A DNA stretch of 64,000 nucleotides from Bacteroidota bacterium (GCA_023429375.1 JAEYVY010000016.1:124001-188000); one strand, 5' to 3'. Shown: positions 52,820-62,922, counted from the stretch's first letter. Notes: generated by a model from the sequence alone, not told the origin. Numbers and translations are program-made.

Positions 52820-53632
52820 ATGAGATTAATCATTGAGCCCGATTACGCACAACTGTCTGCTTGGGCAGGAAATTATGTTGCATCAAAAATCAACAAAGCG
52901 AATCCTACTGCAGAAAAGCCTTTCGTGCTCGGATTACCTACCGGATCATCTCCTCTAGGTATGTACAAACGCCTTATCGAACTAAACAAAGAAGGCAAGG
53001 TTTCATTCAAGCATGTGATCACATTCAACATGGATGAATATGTTGGATTACCTAAAGATCATCCACAGAGCTATTACACTTTCATGTGGACAAACTTCTT
53101 TAACCACATCGACATCAATCCGGAGAATGTAAATATTCTTAATGGTAACGCTCCGGATCTTGAAGCTGAATGTGCTGCTTATGAAGCAAAAATGAAAGCC
53201 GTTGGTGGTGTTGATCTTTTCTTGGGTGGCATCGGTCCTGATGGTCATATTGCATTCAACGAACCAGGATCATCTCTTTCATCACGCACAAGAGTAAAGA
53301 CGTTGACAGCTGATACCATTATCGCTAACTCACGTTTCTTTGACAATGATGTAAACCAGGTTCCTAAGACATCTGTCACGGTAGGTGTTGGTACAATTCT
53401 TGATGCAAAAGAAGTTTTGATTATGGTTAACGGACATAACAAAGCACGTGCTTTGCAACAAGCTGTTGAAGGTGCAGTAAATCAGATGTGGACAATCACA
53501 GCCCTTCAGTTGCATGAAAAAGGTATCATCGTTTGTGATGAAGCGGCTTGTGCTGAATTAAAGGTTGGAACTTACAATTACTTCAAAGATATCGAAGGGC
53601 CAAATCTCTGTCCAGATAGTCTATTAAAGTAA
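52820..53632 (+). CDS. nagB: Glucosamine-6-phosphate deaminase
   Basis: A 270-residue enzyme that converts glucosamine-6-phosphate to fructose-6-phosphate and ammonia. Marks: 'LGLPTGSSPLGMYKRL' (phosphate loop), 'FNMDEYVGLPKDHPQSYY' (catalytic Asp) and 'GGIGPDGHIAFNEPGSSLSS' (catalytic His). Length is the usual 260-270. It is the last gene of the four-gene run (25 bases after fprA) and is followed at once by a strong terminator. It feeds amino sugars from peptidoglycan or host glycans into glycolysis. Confidence 0.96.
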   Translation: MRLIIEPDYAQLSAWAGNYVASKINKANPTAEKPFVLGLPTGSSPLGMYKRLIELNKEGKVSFKHVITFNMDEYVGLPKDHPQSYYTFMWTNFFNHIDINPENVNILNGNAPDLEAECAAYEAKMKAVGGVDLFLGGIGPDGHIAFNEPGSSLSSRTRVKTLTADTIIANSRFFDNDVNQVPKTSVTVGVGTILDAKEVLIMVNGHNKARALQQAVEGAVNQMWTITALQLHEKGIIVCDEAACAELKVGTYNYFKDIEGPNLCPDSLLK

Positions 53633-53647
53633 TAGAAGTTAGCGCAT

Positions 53648-53679
53648 AAAAAAGGCGGCCTTCACAGGTCGCCTTTTTT
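53648..53679. terminator. Bidirectional terminator between nagB and the exporter
   Basis: A 10-bp stem AAAAAAGGCG/CGCCTTTTTT, extended by three more pairs (one G-T), with a 6-base loop. A and T runs flank it on both strands, so it ends nagB (plus) and the tolC-type gene (minus). Confidence 0.9.
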
Positions 53680-53705
53680 GCTATCAGTGTTTATGACAAA
53701 AATAT

Positions 53706-55055
53706 TTAGAGTATAATTGGGTTTCCGTTATAAAAGTCTAATATTTTAGCTCGGAAAATAAAGTTATACTTTGCCTGTGCTTGTTCAGCTAGGCTTTGAG
53801 CATATTTGGTTTTGGCCTCATTAAACTCGTAAACGGAACTTTTACCCGTCTTATATTTTTCTTCTGCATAAGCAAAAGCTTCCTTCCCTGCCTCAACGGC
53901 CTTAGTCGAAGCTATGTATTGTTCCTGAGAAGCTGTTGCATTATAATAAGCCTGTTGAATTTCTTTGTATAGCACTTTTTTACTATTCTCAAGCGCCAAT
54001 TCACGGTTAAGTATATTAATACGTGCCGATCTTACATTATTGCGTACTTGGAAACGATTGAAGATGGGTATAGAAAGACTAAAGCCGATTGTCTTACGTT
54101 CATTTTGCTTTATCTGATCACTAAAGCCCACATTCACAGCGTCACTACCATTGTAATGATAATAGCCATTACTATAACTCAAATTCAAATTGAGTTTAGG
54201 GAAATAACCTGATTGTGCAATCTTCAACGTCTTCTTGCTGCTTTCCAATTGATATTCTTGTGCTTTAATCTGAGGTTTAACAGCTAATGCATTTTCATAC
54301 ACATTCGTTGGAGGAACTATGCTGCTGATATACTTTTCAATCGCATCTTCAATTGTCGGAGCCTCAATATCAAACGTCGCCGTTTCACGTTCGAGTTCTA
54401 AAGCCTGAGCTAAGTCCAACAACGCCAGTTCGGCATTATTTGTAGCCTCAACCAAGGATGCTTCGTCTTTCGCCAACTGAGCCTTGATATCATATAAGTT
54501 TGCCAATGGCACACGTCCTGCATTTACCAACTCTTCCGTACGAGCAACTTGACGATTCGTCAAATCCAACTGCAGCTCTGTCACTTTCTTTATTTCCTTC
54601 GTATAAAGAACTTGAAGGAAATAGGAAGCTACACCGACTGTCAAATCTTCTTTCGCCTTTTTCAACGTTTCAGTAGCAGCCATAAGATCAAGCTTTCTCG
54701 CTGCAATATCATTCTTGATTTTGAATCCGTCAAACACTGGCATACTCAGTGCCAGATAAGCCGATGAGTTTGATGAGTTGCGGTCCACAATCGTTCCATC
54801 TTTGGAAGGAGACCTGCCGAAGTCGAAGTTCTGTCCAATTGACGCATTCAAATCAGGCAACCAACTGTTCTTACTTGTATTTAAATCTACTTCGCTCAAC
54901 GCTTTTTGCTGTTCCTGTTGTTTCAAATCAATATTGTGCGAGATGGCATGGTTGATGCATTCTTCCAAGGTCCATTTCTTAGTCGCTTCCTGTGCTCCGG
55001 CATTCCAACAGATAAAGAGTGCCGGCAGGATATATACTATTTTATTCATATGCAT
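53706..55055 (-). CDS. TolC-family outer-membrane efflux protein
   Basis: A 449-residue protein with signal peptide (about 1-21, 'WNAGAQ') and the two-repeat TolC fold: long helical coiled coils (many 'EQYIASTKAVEAGKEAF'-like heptads) and beta-strands around 'NLSYSNGYYHY' and 'LSIPIFNRFQVRN'. It forms the outer-membrane channel of the exporter encoded upstream. Met3 (55049) is an alternative start. It is the last gene of the operon. A TTTAG pentamer repeat sits just before its start. Confidence 0.93.
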   Translation of the reverse strand: MHMNKIVYILPALFICWNAGAQEATKKWTLEECINHAISHNIDLKQQEQQKALSEVDLNTSKNSWLPDLNASIGQNFDFGRSPSKDGTIVDRNSSNSSAYLALSMPVFDGFKIKNDIAARKLDLMAATETLKKAKEDLTVGVASYFLQVLYTKEIKKVTELQLDLTNRQVARTEELVNAGRVPLANLYDIKAQLAKDEASLVEATNNAELALLDLAQALELERETATFDIEAPTIEDAIEKYISSIVPPTNVYENALAVKPQIKAQEYQLESSKKTLKIAQSGYFPKLNLNLSYSNGYYHYNGSDAVNVGFSDQIKQNERKTIGFSLSIPIFNRFQVRNNVRSARINILNRELALENSKKVLYKEIQQAYYNATASQEQYIASTKAVEAGKEAFAYAEEKYKTGKSSVYEFNEAKTKYAQSLAEQAQAKYNFIFRAKILDFYNGNPIIL

Positions 55056-55058
55056 TGA

Positions 55059-55078
55059 TTTAGTTTAGTTTAGTTTAG
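55059..55078. repeat. TTTAG tandem repeat at the macA stop
   Basis: Four exact TTTAG pentamers (55059-55078) that overlap the stop codon of the membrane-fusion gene and end just before the TolC-type start. Slippage here would change the spacing between the two genes. Confidence 0.9.
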
Positions 55079-56199
55079 TCTTTCTTTTTCGGATCAATAG
55101 CTGCACCACGAATCTTATCCGTTATTGTCAACCCTTCTGTAATTTGAATCTTGATACCGTCAGATAATCCTGTTTTCACATATTTCTTTTCGAACTTTTG
55201 TTCCGGAGTTTCTTGTGTTAGGATCTGCACAAAAGCAGAGTCTCCAGAAAATTCTACACAGCTTTCAGGAATTGCCAATACATTTTCAGCACGTTTCAGC
55301 ACAATCTCCGCATTTGCACTATAGCCGGCACGAATAAATGTTTGATCCGGGATAGTCACTGCCGCTTTGATTTCAAACTGGATGGCCCCGTTTTTCTCTA
55401 CACCTTTAGGTGAAACATACTCAAGAACGGCGTCAAACGTTGCACTCTCCATTGCTCCTACAGTCAATTTGATTGGCATTCCTTCATTAATACGGCCAAT
55501 TTCTGTTTCATCCACATTTCCGCGGAAAATCATATCATTCATATTGGCAACCGTTGCAATCGTGGTACCGTCGTTAAAGTTGTTCGATTGAATTACCGAG
55601 TTACCTACTTTCACCGGAACATCCAGAATCATGCCTGTAATAGTACTTCGAATCTGAGTTGTACTAGCCACTTTTGAGTTCTTAGCAATACCGTCGCGAA
55701 TAATTTCGAGTGCGCTCTGTGCATTCGCATATTCTTCTTTTGCTTTCAGGTAGTTTGCTTTTGAAGCATCAAAGTCTTCTTTCGAAATAACACCGTTTTT
55801 ATATAGTTGCTCGTCACGTTGATAGACTTCTTCTACTTGCAATAAGGTAATATTGGCTACGTTCACGCGTGATTCAGCACTGTTCAACTGAACCATTTCC
55901 GGAATAACCTTAATTTTCGCAATGATTTCGCCTTCATTAACCATCTGACCAGCTTCTTTTGTCAGTTCCGAAATAATTCCTGAAATCTGAGGTTTAATCA
56001 GAACTTCATAACGGGGTTCAACGCTACCTGTAGCTACAGTTTTAGTCTGTATTGTGTCGTTGACAGGTGTTACAATCTCATATACGGTTATCACCGGTTG
56101 TGCTTTTTTCCATAAGAAATAGAACGTTCCGATTACAGCTGCTCCTACAACGGTTAGCAAGACAATTCGTAAGATTTTCTTTACAATGCGATTCTTCAT
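55075..56199 (-). CDS. Periplasmic membrane-fusion (MacA/HlyD-type) adaptor
   Basis: A 374-residue protein anchored by an N-terminal helix (about 8-28, 'IVLLTVVGAAVIGTFYFLW'). It has a lipoyl-like beta domain ('VATGSVEPRYEVLIKPQISG'), a helical hairpin (about 120-170), a second lipoyl half ('TITGMILDVPVKVGNSV') and C-terminal beta-barrel domains. It bridges the ABC permeases and the TolC-type channel. It follows permease 2 by 36 bases and precedes tolC by 19. Confidence 0.92.
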   Translation of the reverse strand: MKNRIVKKILRIVLLTVVGAAVIGTFYFLWKKAQPVITVYEIVTPVNDTIQTKTVATGSVEPRYEVLIKPQISGIISELTKEAGQMVNEGEIIAKIKVIPEMVQLNSAESRVNVANITLLQVEEVYQRDEQLYKNGVISKEDFDASKANYLKAKEEYANAQSALEIIRDGIAKNSKVASTTQIRSTITGMILDVPVKVGNSVIQSNNFNDGTTIATVANMNDMIFRGNVDETEIGRINEGMPIKLTVGAMESATFDAVLEYVSPKGVEKNGAIQFEIKAAVTIPDQTFIRAGYSANAEIVLKRAENVLAIPESCVEFSGDSAFVQILTQETPEQKFEKKYVKTGLSDGIKIQITEGLTITDKIRGAAIDPKKKD

Positions 56200-56235
56200 G
56201 ATTTTGTATCTATTTATATATTATTTCTTTAATTG

Positions 56236-57495
56236 TTATTCTTCTCTGATTGCATCGATTGCTTTGATCTGCATGGCACGCCAAGCTGGAATCAATCCGG
56301 CTAGCAATCCACTGATTAGCAATACGATTGTGGCAGCTACTGCCGTATTTATACTCACCTGAGGATTAAGAAAGAATGTTCCCTGTGAAGCAGGCTGAGC
56401 CGAAGTAACCTTGTCTACCACGTCGAGGATAAATACCCCCAAACTCAGCCCAAGCAAACCTGCCATGGATGTCAGCAACAAGCTCTCACTCATAACCTGT
56501 GAGATAATATTGAAAGGTTTAGCTCCAAGAGCACGGCGTACACCAATTTCTTTAGTTCTTTCCTTTACGGTTACCATCATAATATTACTTACACCGATAA
56601 TACCGGCCAATAAAGTTCCCAGACCAACAAGCCAAACTAAAATATCTATTCCGATGAATAAGTTTTGGAATGTAGCAAACTCAGCTGCAAGATTTACCAA
56701 GCCTAATGCCTGTGGGTCTGTTGGTGCAATCTCATTCTGATTTTTAATCAAGGCAGAACATTCATCAATCACATTTTTTACTACGTATTCCTTTTTGATG
56801 CTCATCGCAAGGAAATGTAAGATGTCACCTTGATTTAAGGTCTGTTGCATAGTCGAAAACGGAATAAAGACACATTGTGAAGCACGCCCACCAACATTGA
56901 TATTCTGTGCCTTCTGCTCAACGACGCCTATCACCTGATAATAAAGCCCATTAGCGCGGATGTATTTTCCACAAGGGTCTTCACCTTTAAATAGGACTTC
57001 ATTGACTTCCGATCCGATTACGCAAACTTTCCTTCTTTCTAACTGATCTATATCATTAAACACACGTCCGTAATGAATCTTTTGGCTTTCTATATTAAAA
57101 TATTCAGGATACAAACCTTTCACTGTATATGTTCCGGCGATTTGTCCGTTTACCACATTCTTATCTGAACGATCTCCCCAAATAATCGGAGAGATATATT
57201 CTACACCGGGCACATTCTTTTTTATGGCTTCAACGTCTCTGTTTCGCAAGTTCCATAGTCGCCCCTTATTAAAACCTTTGTATGCTTCACTGGTACGGTC
57301 TGTCCACATAAAAACTGAGTTTGTTGCAAAACCTTCAATACCTGCAAACATCCCATTTTTCATTCCATTACCCGATCCCAATAAGATGACCAACATAAGT
57401 ATGCCCCAAAACACGCCGAAACAAGTCAGCACACTACGTGTTTTATTACGGGTGATGGTCACCCAAATTTCTACCCATCTATCTGCGTCAAACAT
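56236..57495 (-). CDS. MacB-type ABC permease 2
   Basis: A 419-residue inner-membrane protein with four transmembrane helices (one N-terminal near 21-43, three C-terminal) and a large periplasmic MacB-core domain between them. The C-terminal FtsX-like block has 'GIIGVSNIMMVTVKERTKEI' and 'RRALGAKPFNII'. It lacks an ATPase domain; energy comes from the separate ATP-binding protein in the same operon. It is a paralogue of permease 1, sharing the 'ENTREIW'/'DRWVEIW' start type and the same ending 'A(I/V)EAMR/DAIR'. Confidence 0.92.
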   Translation of the reverse strand: MFDADRWVEIWVTITRNKTRSVLTCFGVFWGILMLVILLGSGNGMKNGMFAGIEGFATNSVFMWTDRTSEAYKGFNKGRLWNLRNRDVEAIKKNVPGVEYISPIIWGDRSDKNVVNGQIAGTYTVKGLYPEYFNIESQKIHYGRVFNDIDQLERRKVCVIGSEVNEVLFKGEDPCGKYIRANGLYYQVIGVVEQKAQNINVGGRASQCVFIPFSTMQQTLNQGDILHFLAMSIKKEYVVKNVIDECSALIKNQNEIAPTDPQALGLVNLAAEFATFQNLFIGIDILVWLVGLGTLLAGIIGVSNIMMVTVKERTKEIGVRRALGAKPFNIISQVMSESLLLTSMAGLLGLSLGVFILDVVDKVTSAQPASQGTFFLNPQVSINTAVAATIVLLISGLLAGLIPAWRAMQIKAIDAIREE

Positions 57496-57522
57496 GTATA
57501 TCGTTCTTTAATTATCGTGTTA

Positions 57523-58800
57523 TTACTCATGTCTCATGGCCTCAACTGCAGAAACCTTAACCGCCTTTTTTGCCGGGAAATATCCCGCAATAACTCCGGC
57601 TATAATGATTAACAAAGTTGCCATAATGGATATGGTGAGGCTTACTGTTGGATCTCGGAATACCGTTGTATTTTCTCCCGGATTAGCGTTAGCCGCCGGA
57701 GCAGCTACTTGTGCCATCTGCATACCATAATTGATGGCTTCAGTCAATCCAATTCCGGCAAGCATGCCGACATATCCGAATACGGCAGTCACCATTATTG
57801 ATTCAAAGATGATTAGTCCAAGGATGGAAGAAGGCTTTGCCCCTATCGCTTTACGGATTCCAAATTCACGTGTTCTCTCTCTTACGGTGATTAGCATGAT
57901 ATTGCTTACTCCTACAATTCCGGCCATCAACGTACCAATTCCTACAATCCAGATAAAAAAGGTGATACCGTTCATCATACCGTTCAACATTCTGAATTCG
58001 TTAGCCGTATTCCACATCCCAATAGCATTGCGGTCAGTCGGATCGAATTGATGTCTGCGTCCCATAGAGGCTCTAAAGCGTTCTTCAAAGGCTTTATTCT
58101 GTTCTTCGGTGACGACTCCATTTAGAGTAAACGTCAGGTAATTGATTCCATAACCTTTATTATAAAGTAATTGTCCGGTTGAGAATGGAATATAAGCAGG
58201 TGCATTATTACTTTTATCTTCATCCGTATATACTCCGACTACCTGATACATCGTTTTGCCAACTTTTACATATTGTTCCAATGGGCTTACCTCCTTAAAA
58301 AGAACTTCGCTCATTCGTGGGCTGAGAACAATCACTTTTCTTTTTCCTCTGATATCCAAATCGTTGATAAAACGACCATTCCCTGCATTGACATTCACAT
58401 AGTTGATTAGAGCGTGGTCCGGAAAAACAGCATCGATACTTCCATTTATAAATTCTTCGTCAAAAGTGATCGTATCTGAACGAGAAACTGTAGCAGATCG
58501 AAGATCAATTTCCGGATGTTCACGTGCAATGGCTTCATAATCTTTTTCTGTCAGCTGAATACGTCTGTTAGTAGGTAGTCCGTTATAAGGCTTTGTTGTA
58601 TAACGTCCCCAGACTTCCACTTTATTTTTCGACATATTCCGGAAGTTATGCATGATCCCATTTCTGAGTCCGTTGCTTGCGCCAAGCAAAACGATAAGCA
58701 TAAAAATACCCCAGGCCACAGAAAATCCGGTCAGAAAAGTACGAAGCTTATTCTTCTTAATCGTACTCCATATTTCGCGGGTGTTTTCAAAATCAAACAT
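57523..58800 (-). CDS. MacB-type ABC permease 1
   Basis: A 425-residue paralogue of permease 2 with the same layout: N-terminal helix ('FLTGFSVAWGIFMLIVLLGA'), periplasmic core, three C-terminal helices and 'GIVGVSNIMLITVRERTREF'. A 40-residue insert near 'NYGMQMAQVAAPAANANPGE' is absent from permease 2. Its start overlaps the end of the ATPase gene by 8 bases, so translation is probably coupled. The two permeases may form a heterodimer; that is inference from the pair and the single ATPase. Confidence 0.92.
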   Translation of the reverse strand: MFDFENTREIWSTIKKNKLRTFLTGFSVAWGIFMLIVLLGASNGLRNGIMHNFRNMSKNKVEVWGRYTTKPYNGLPTNRRIQLTEKDYEAIAREHPEIDLRSATVSRSDTITFDEEFINGSIDAVFPDHALINYVNVNAGNGRFINDLDIRGKRKVIVLSPRMSEVLFKEVSPLEQYVKVGKTMYQVVGVYTDEDKSNNAPAYIPFSTGQLLYNKGYGINYLTFTLNGVVTEEQNKAFEERFRASMGRRHQFDPTDRNAIGMWNTANEFRMLNGMMNGITFFIWIVGIGTLMAGIVGVSNIMLITVRERTREFGIRKAIGAKPSSILGLIIFESIMVTAVFGYVGMLAGIGLTEAINYGMQMAQVAAPAANANPGENTTVFRDPTVSLTISIMATLLIIIAGVIAGYFPAKKAVKVSAVEAMRHE

Positions 58801-59473
58801 AAGCCACTCCTTCTCCCTTGTCTATTATACCATCTTTCACATGGATAATTCTGTTGGTAGCATCGGCCACAGACTTTTCGTGTGTTACGATAATCATGGT
58901 CATACCGTTTGCATTTACCTTACGGAGAAGTTCCATTACTTCAACTGTAGTGACACTATCAAGTGCTCCGGTAGGTTCGTCGGCTAAAATGATACGAGGT
59001 TGGGCGATGAGTGCACGGGCAATGGCAACACGTTGCTTTTGTCCACCCGACATCTCATTCGGCATATGGTGAGCCCAATCTTTTAATCCAACCAAATCCA
59101 GATATTCAAGTGCCATTTCATTTCTTCTCTTTCGCTTTATACCTTGATAATACAAAGGCAAGGCTACATTTTCCATGGCATTCTTAAATGAAATCAAATT
59201 AAAAGATTGGAAAATAAAACCAATCATTGTGTTTCTCAGTTCTGCTGCGCGGCTTTCACTCAAGTCTTTAATTAACTGTCCATCCAATTTGTAAGTACCG
59301 GAGTCATACGTATCAAGGATTCCCAGGATGTTCAACAAGGTAGATTTACCCGAACCGGAAGCTCCCATAATGGCGACCATCTCTCCGGCTTCGATATCAA
59401 GATCTATTCCTTTTAGGACATGCAATGGCGCACCATTGAAATACGTTTTGTTAATCCCTCTCAATTCAATCAT
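58793..59473 (-). CDS. MacB-type ABC ATP-binding protein
   Basis: A 226-residue LolD/MacB-type ATPase. Walker A 'GASGSGKST' (37-45), the signature 'MSGGQKQRVAIARAL' (near 140), Walker B 'IILADEPTGALD' and the H-loop 'IIVTHEKS' are all intact. It powers the two permeases encoded downstream. First gene of the five-gene exporter operon, with an 8-base overlap to permease 1. The exported substrate (antibiotic, peptide or lipid) is not indicated by context. Confidence 0.95.
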   Translation of the reverse strand: MIELRGINKTYFNGAPLHVLKGIDLDIEAGEMVAIMGASGSGKSTLLNILGILDTYDSGTYKLDGQLIKDLSESRAAELRNTMIGFIFQSFNLISFKNAMENVALPLYYQGIKRKRRNEMALEYLDLVGLKDWAHHMPNEMSGGQKQRVAIARALIAQPRIILADEPTGALDSVTTVEVMELLRKVNANGMTMIIVTHEKSVADATNRIIHVKDGIIDKGEGVAYV

Positions 59474-59621
59474 TATCTACTTATATTTTAGCTTTTACAT
59501 AATAAGACGCAAGTAAATTCATAAATGTTACAACAAACAGTAAAAATATTTATTGGAACACAACAAAAATATGTGTTTGCCAAATACCTTGTATCACATA
59601 GTAGTGTATTTTAATCTATTT

Positions 59622-59663
59622 TAACTATAAAGAAAGGGATTGCCTTCTACAAGACAATCCCTT
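59622..59663 (-). terminator. Terminator of the tricorn-like protease gene
   Basis: On the minus strand AAGGGATTG pairs with CAATCCCTT (plus arms 59634-59642 and 59655-59663), with CTT/AAG pairing inside after a mismatch, followed by TTTCTTTAT. It lies 26 bases after the gene's stop. Confidence 0.75.
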
Positions 59664-59688
59664 CCCTCTTATTTACAATGTCTTAAAC

Positions 59689-62600
59689 TTATTTATTCCA
59701 TACACGTGGAGCCGGAGCTTTATGAAGCGGTTTACGATTTTGAAGTTCTTTCATTACTTCTTCAATCGCACGATTCAACTGCTGATCTTCTCCATTCCAT
59801 TCTTTGATTGGATCGTTATCTATCAGGATATCAGGATCTACACCATGGTTTTCGATTATCCACTCACCCGTCTTTACATCAAAGCTTGTGAAGAATGGTA
59901 CACGAATATCGGTACCGTCCATATATGGCAGCGGGCCACTGATACCAACAATTCCACCCCAAGTACGGGTACCGATTAATTTACCGAGACCTAATGCACG
60001 GAATCCCCATGGGAATAGGTCACCGTCTGAAGCAGAATACTTGTTGATCAAACAAACTTTAGGACCAACCTGCACAGCATCTGGAACTGTTCCGATACGA
60101 GACGATCCACGACGCATAGTCAGACGATATGGTTCACGTGACAGACGTTCCAAAATCATTGGAGACACATTACCTCCACCATTTGCACGGTCATCGATAA
60201 TCAATCCTTCTTTATCTAATTGAGGATAGAAATAACGAGAGAATTCATTCAATCCTTCAACGCCCATATCCGGTATATAGATATAACCGATTTTTCCATT
60301 TGAAGCTTTTTCTACTTTACGGATATTGTCTTGTATCCAGTTATAGTGGTATAAAGAATATTCTTCGGCTAATGGACTGATTACAACTTTTCTGGCACCA
60401 GCCAACTCAGGTTTAGAATTTAATTGGATTTCAGTCGGCACATTTGCTTTACCTACTAACAAGGCATACATATTCTTTACCGAATTTGTCGGCACACCGT
60501 CGATAGCCACAATAAATTCTCCCTCTTTTGCATTAACTCCCTGATCGGTAAGTGGAGAACGCAAATCTTTACTCCAGGAAGCACCAGGCAATATCTTTTC
60601 TAAACGGAAGAATCCAGATTTATCGCGTGAAATCTCTGCGCCCAAAAGACCGGTATTGATACGATCCGGACGTTCTGTTTCTCCTGGGTTAACATACGCA
60701 TGACCACAGTTTAACTCACCGATTAATTCACCAATCAGGTAGTTCAAGTCCAAACGAGTTTTCACATAAGGCAGCATAACACCATATTTCTGTTTCATCG
60801 CTTTCCAGTCTACCCCATGCATATTTTCGACATAGAAACCGTCGCGGAATGCACGCCATGCTTCATCAAAAATCTGTGGCCATTCTTGTGCGTAATCTAC
60901 CGTTATCTTCATATTTGAAGTATTCACCGGATCTTTCAAATCTACCTTTCCTGATGGGATATCGCTAACAAACAATGTTTTCCCTTTACGGAACAATGCT
61001 TTTTTGCTACCTGGCTCAACAGACATGAAGGCTCCTTCTGCTATGACATCTTCTTTCCCCTTTTTAAGGTCATATGCTTTAGTACTACCGTTGTTCCAAT
61101 AATATACCTTCGTACCATCGGAATATAAATTACCATAGCGTCCGCCGTTTAACGGAAGGGCTACGATACGATTGATTAATCCGTCTGTATCGATTTTCAC
61201 AGTTACCGCAGTTGACTTATCTGCTTCTTTTTTTGCATCGCCGGGCTTTTGAGGCTCATCTTTCTTAGCTGCTTTCAATTCAGCATCTTTTTCAATGAAT
61301 GGCGATGGGGTATCATTTGCAAGCAAAGCCAGATAAATGCCACCCATATTATTATACACATGGTTCCATTCAAGTGAACCGTAGGTAGGATTAAAATCAC
61401 GGTCTGAAGTAAAAACTAGGTATTTACCATCTGTACTGAATACAGGTGAATTAGAATCGTACCATTTATCTGTTACAGGATATTCCTTTTTATTGGCAAT
61501 ATCGTAAACATAGACTATACTAAAGTCATTTTCAGCTGGTCTTGTATAGGTAAGCCACTTGCTGTCCGGTGAGAAGTTAACACCTCTGATTTCAGTTATC
61601 GGATCTTGTAAAACTGTTGTAATTTGTTTTGTAGCTACCTGAAGCAGGTTTATTCGGTTTGCACGGTCTGTATACACAATCATTGTAGCATCCGGACTCC
61701 ATCCGAATGAGCGGATATAGGTATCGTTGTTCTTGGTTAATTGAATAGCTTCGCCACCCTCAGCCGGTTGCATATACAATTCTGTTTCACCGGTCGCGTC
61801 GGAAATGTAAGCAATATATTTTCCGTCGGGCGACCATTGTGCGTTACGGTCATGTGCACCTGGCGAACGGGTAATATTCTTGGTTACCCCCTTGTCTGCC
61901 GGCAAGTTAAGAACTTCACCACGAGCAGTAATGACAAGGCGTTCTCCACCCGGTGATAAGCTTGCGTTGGTGATATAATCGGCGCCATTCTTGATTGTGC
62001 TACGAGAAAAGATATTATCAGATGTAAGGGTGATATTTACTTTTACAGGTTTCTTTTCGGTTGCATCCATCTTATAGATATAGCCTCCGTTTTCAAATAC
62101 AATGGTATTTCCGTTTGCACTAGGAAACTTCACATCGTATTCCGTAAAGTTTGTCACTTTTGAAGTTTGTTTCGTTTTCGTATTATAAACGAAAATATTC
62201 ATCGTGCGGTCGCGATCAGAGATGAAGAATATTTCATCACCAATCCACATAGGCATGATATCTTGTGCTTTATTTTCAGTAATATTAACAACCGATTTGG
62301 CTTGCGGATCGTAAATCCAGATATCGTCTGCCATCCCTCCTTCATAGTATTTCCATGTACGGAATTCGCGCATAACACGGTTATAAGCCAATCGCTTTCC
62401 ATCAGGAGAATAACTACAGAAACCACCTTCGGGCAAAGGGATCACTTGTGAAAGCCCACCCTCGTTACTTACCGTATATAATTTTCCTGAAAATCCATCG
62501 CTGATTCGGTTACGGTAAACAATATTCTTTCCATCAGGAGACCATCCCATAACGATGTTGTTTGGTCCCATTCTGTCACCTATATCATCACGACTATTTG

Positions 62601-62922
62601 TTGCCGTATAAGTGATGCGCAAAGGTTCACCTCCGGTCGAAGGGATTGTAAACACTTCTGTGTTTCCATCATATTGTCCAGTAAAAGCGATTGTTTTTCC
62701 GTCTGGAGAAAAACGGGCAAACATTTCATAACCCACGTGTGAAGTCAGACGTTGAGCTTCACCTCCGGCAGCAGAAACTTTATACAAGTCACCTGCATAG
62801 GAAAAAACAATCTCGCTACCATTGGTAGTCGGGAAACGCAAAAGGCGTGCTTCTTCTGCAGCAAACCCCATCTTGGGTACTGACACAAAGAATATCAATA
62901 GAACAAGTACTTTTTTAAACAT
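59689..62922 (-). CDS. Tricorn-like S41 protease with PDZ domain
   Basis: About 1077 residues from the Met at 62922 ('MFKKVLVLLIFFVSVPKMGF', a signal peptide). The frame extends to 63045, but the extra segment is not signal-like. The N-terminal half holds two WD40-like beta-propellers with repeated 'SPDGK' blades. Then come a charged linker ('KKDEPQKPGDAKKEADKS'), a C1 domain, a PDZ domain ('GEFIVAIDGVPTNSVKNMY') and the S41 catalytic core. The nucleophile Ser is in 'SASDGD' (about residue 963), and 'GTRTWGGIVG' is the tricorn-type motif. Tricorn-type exported peptidases degrade peptides; the propeller limits access. Single gene with its own terminator. Confidence 0.92.
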   Translation of the reverse strand: MFKKVLVLLIFFVSVPKMGFAAEEARLLRFPTTNGSEIVFSYAGDLYKVSAAGGEAQRLTSHVGYEMFARFSPDGKTIAFTGQYDGNTEVFTIPSTGGEPLRITYTATNSRDDIGDRMGPNNIVMGWSPDGKNIVYRNRISDGFSGKLYTVSNEGGLSQVIPLPEGGFCSYSPDGKRLAYNRVMREFRTWKYYEGGMADDIWIYDPQAKSVVNITENKAQDIMPMWIGDEIFFISDRDRTMNIFVYNTKTKQTSKVTNFTEYDVKFPSANGNTIVFENGGYIYKMDATEKKPVKVNITLTSDNIFSRSTIKNGADYITNASLSPGGERLVITARGEVLNLPADKGVTKNITRSPGAHDRNAQWSPDGKYIAYISDATGETELYMQPAEGGEAIQLTKNNDTYIRSFGWSPDATMIVYTDRANRINLLQVATKQITTVLQDPITEIRGVNFSPDSKWLTYTRPAENDFSIVYVYDIANKKEYPVTDKWYDSNSPVFSTDGKYLVFTSDRDFNPTYGSLEWNHVYNNMGGIYLALLANDTPSPFIEKDAELKAAKKDEPQKPGDAKKEADKSTAVTVKIDTDGLINRIVALPLNGGRYGNLYSDGTKVYYWNNGSTKAYDLKKGKEDVIAEGAFMSVEPGSKKALFRKGKTLFVSDIPSGKVDLKDPVNTSNMKITVDYAQEWPQIFDEAWRAFRDGFYVENMHGVDWKAMKQKYGVMLPYVKTRLDLNYLIGELIGELNCGHAYVNPGETERPDRINTGLLGAEISRDKSGFFRLEKILPGASWSKDLRSPLTDQGVNAKEGEFIVAIDGVPTNSVKNMYALLVGKANVPTEIQLNSKPELAGARKVVISPLAEEYSLYHYNWIQDNIRKVEKASNGKIGYIYIPDMGVEGLNEFSRYFYPQLDKEGLIIDDRANGGGNVSPMILERLSREPYRLTMRRGSSRIGTVPDAVQVGPKVCLINKYSASDGDLFPWGFRALGLGKLIGTRTWGGIVGISGPLPYMDGTDIRVPFFTSFDVKTGEWIIENHGVDPDILIDNDPIKEWNGEDQQLNRAIEEVMKELQNRKPLHKAPAPRVWNK

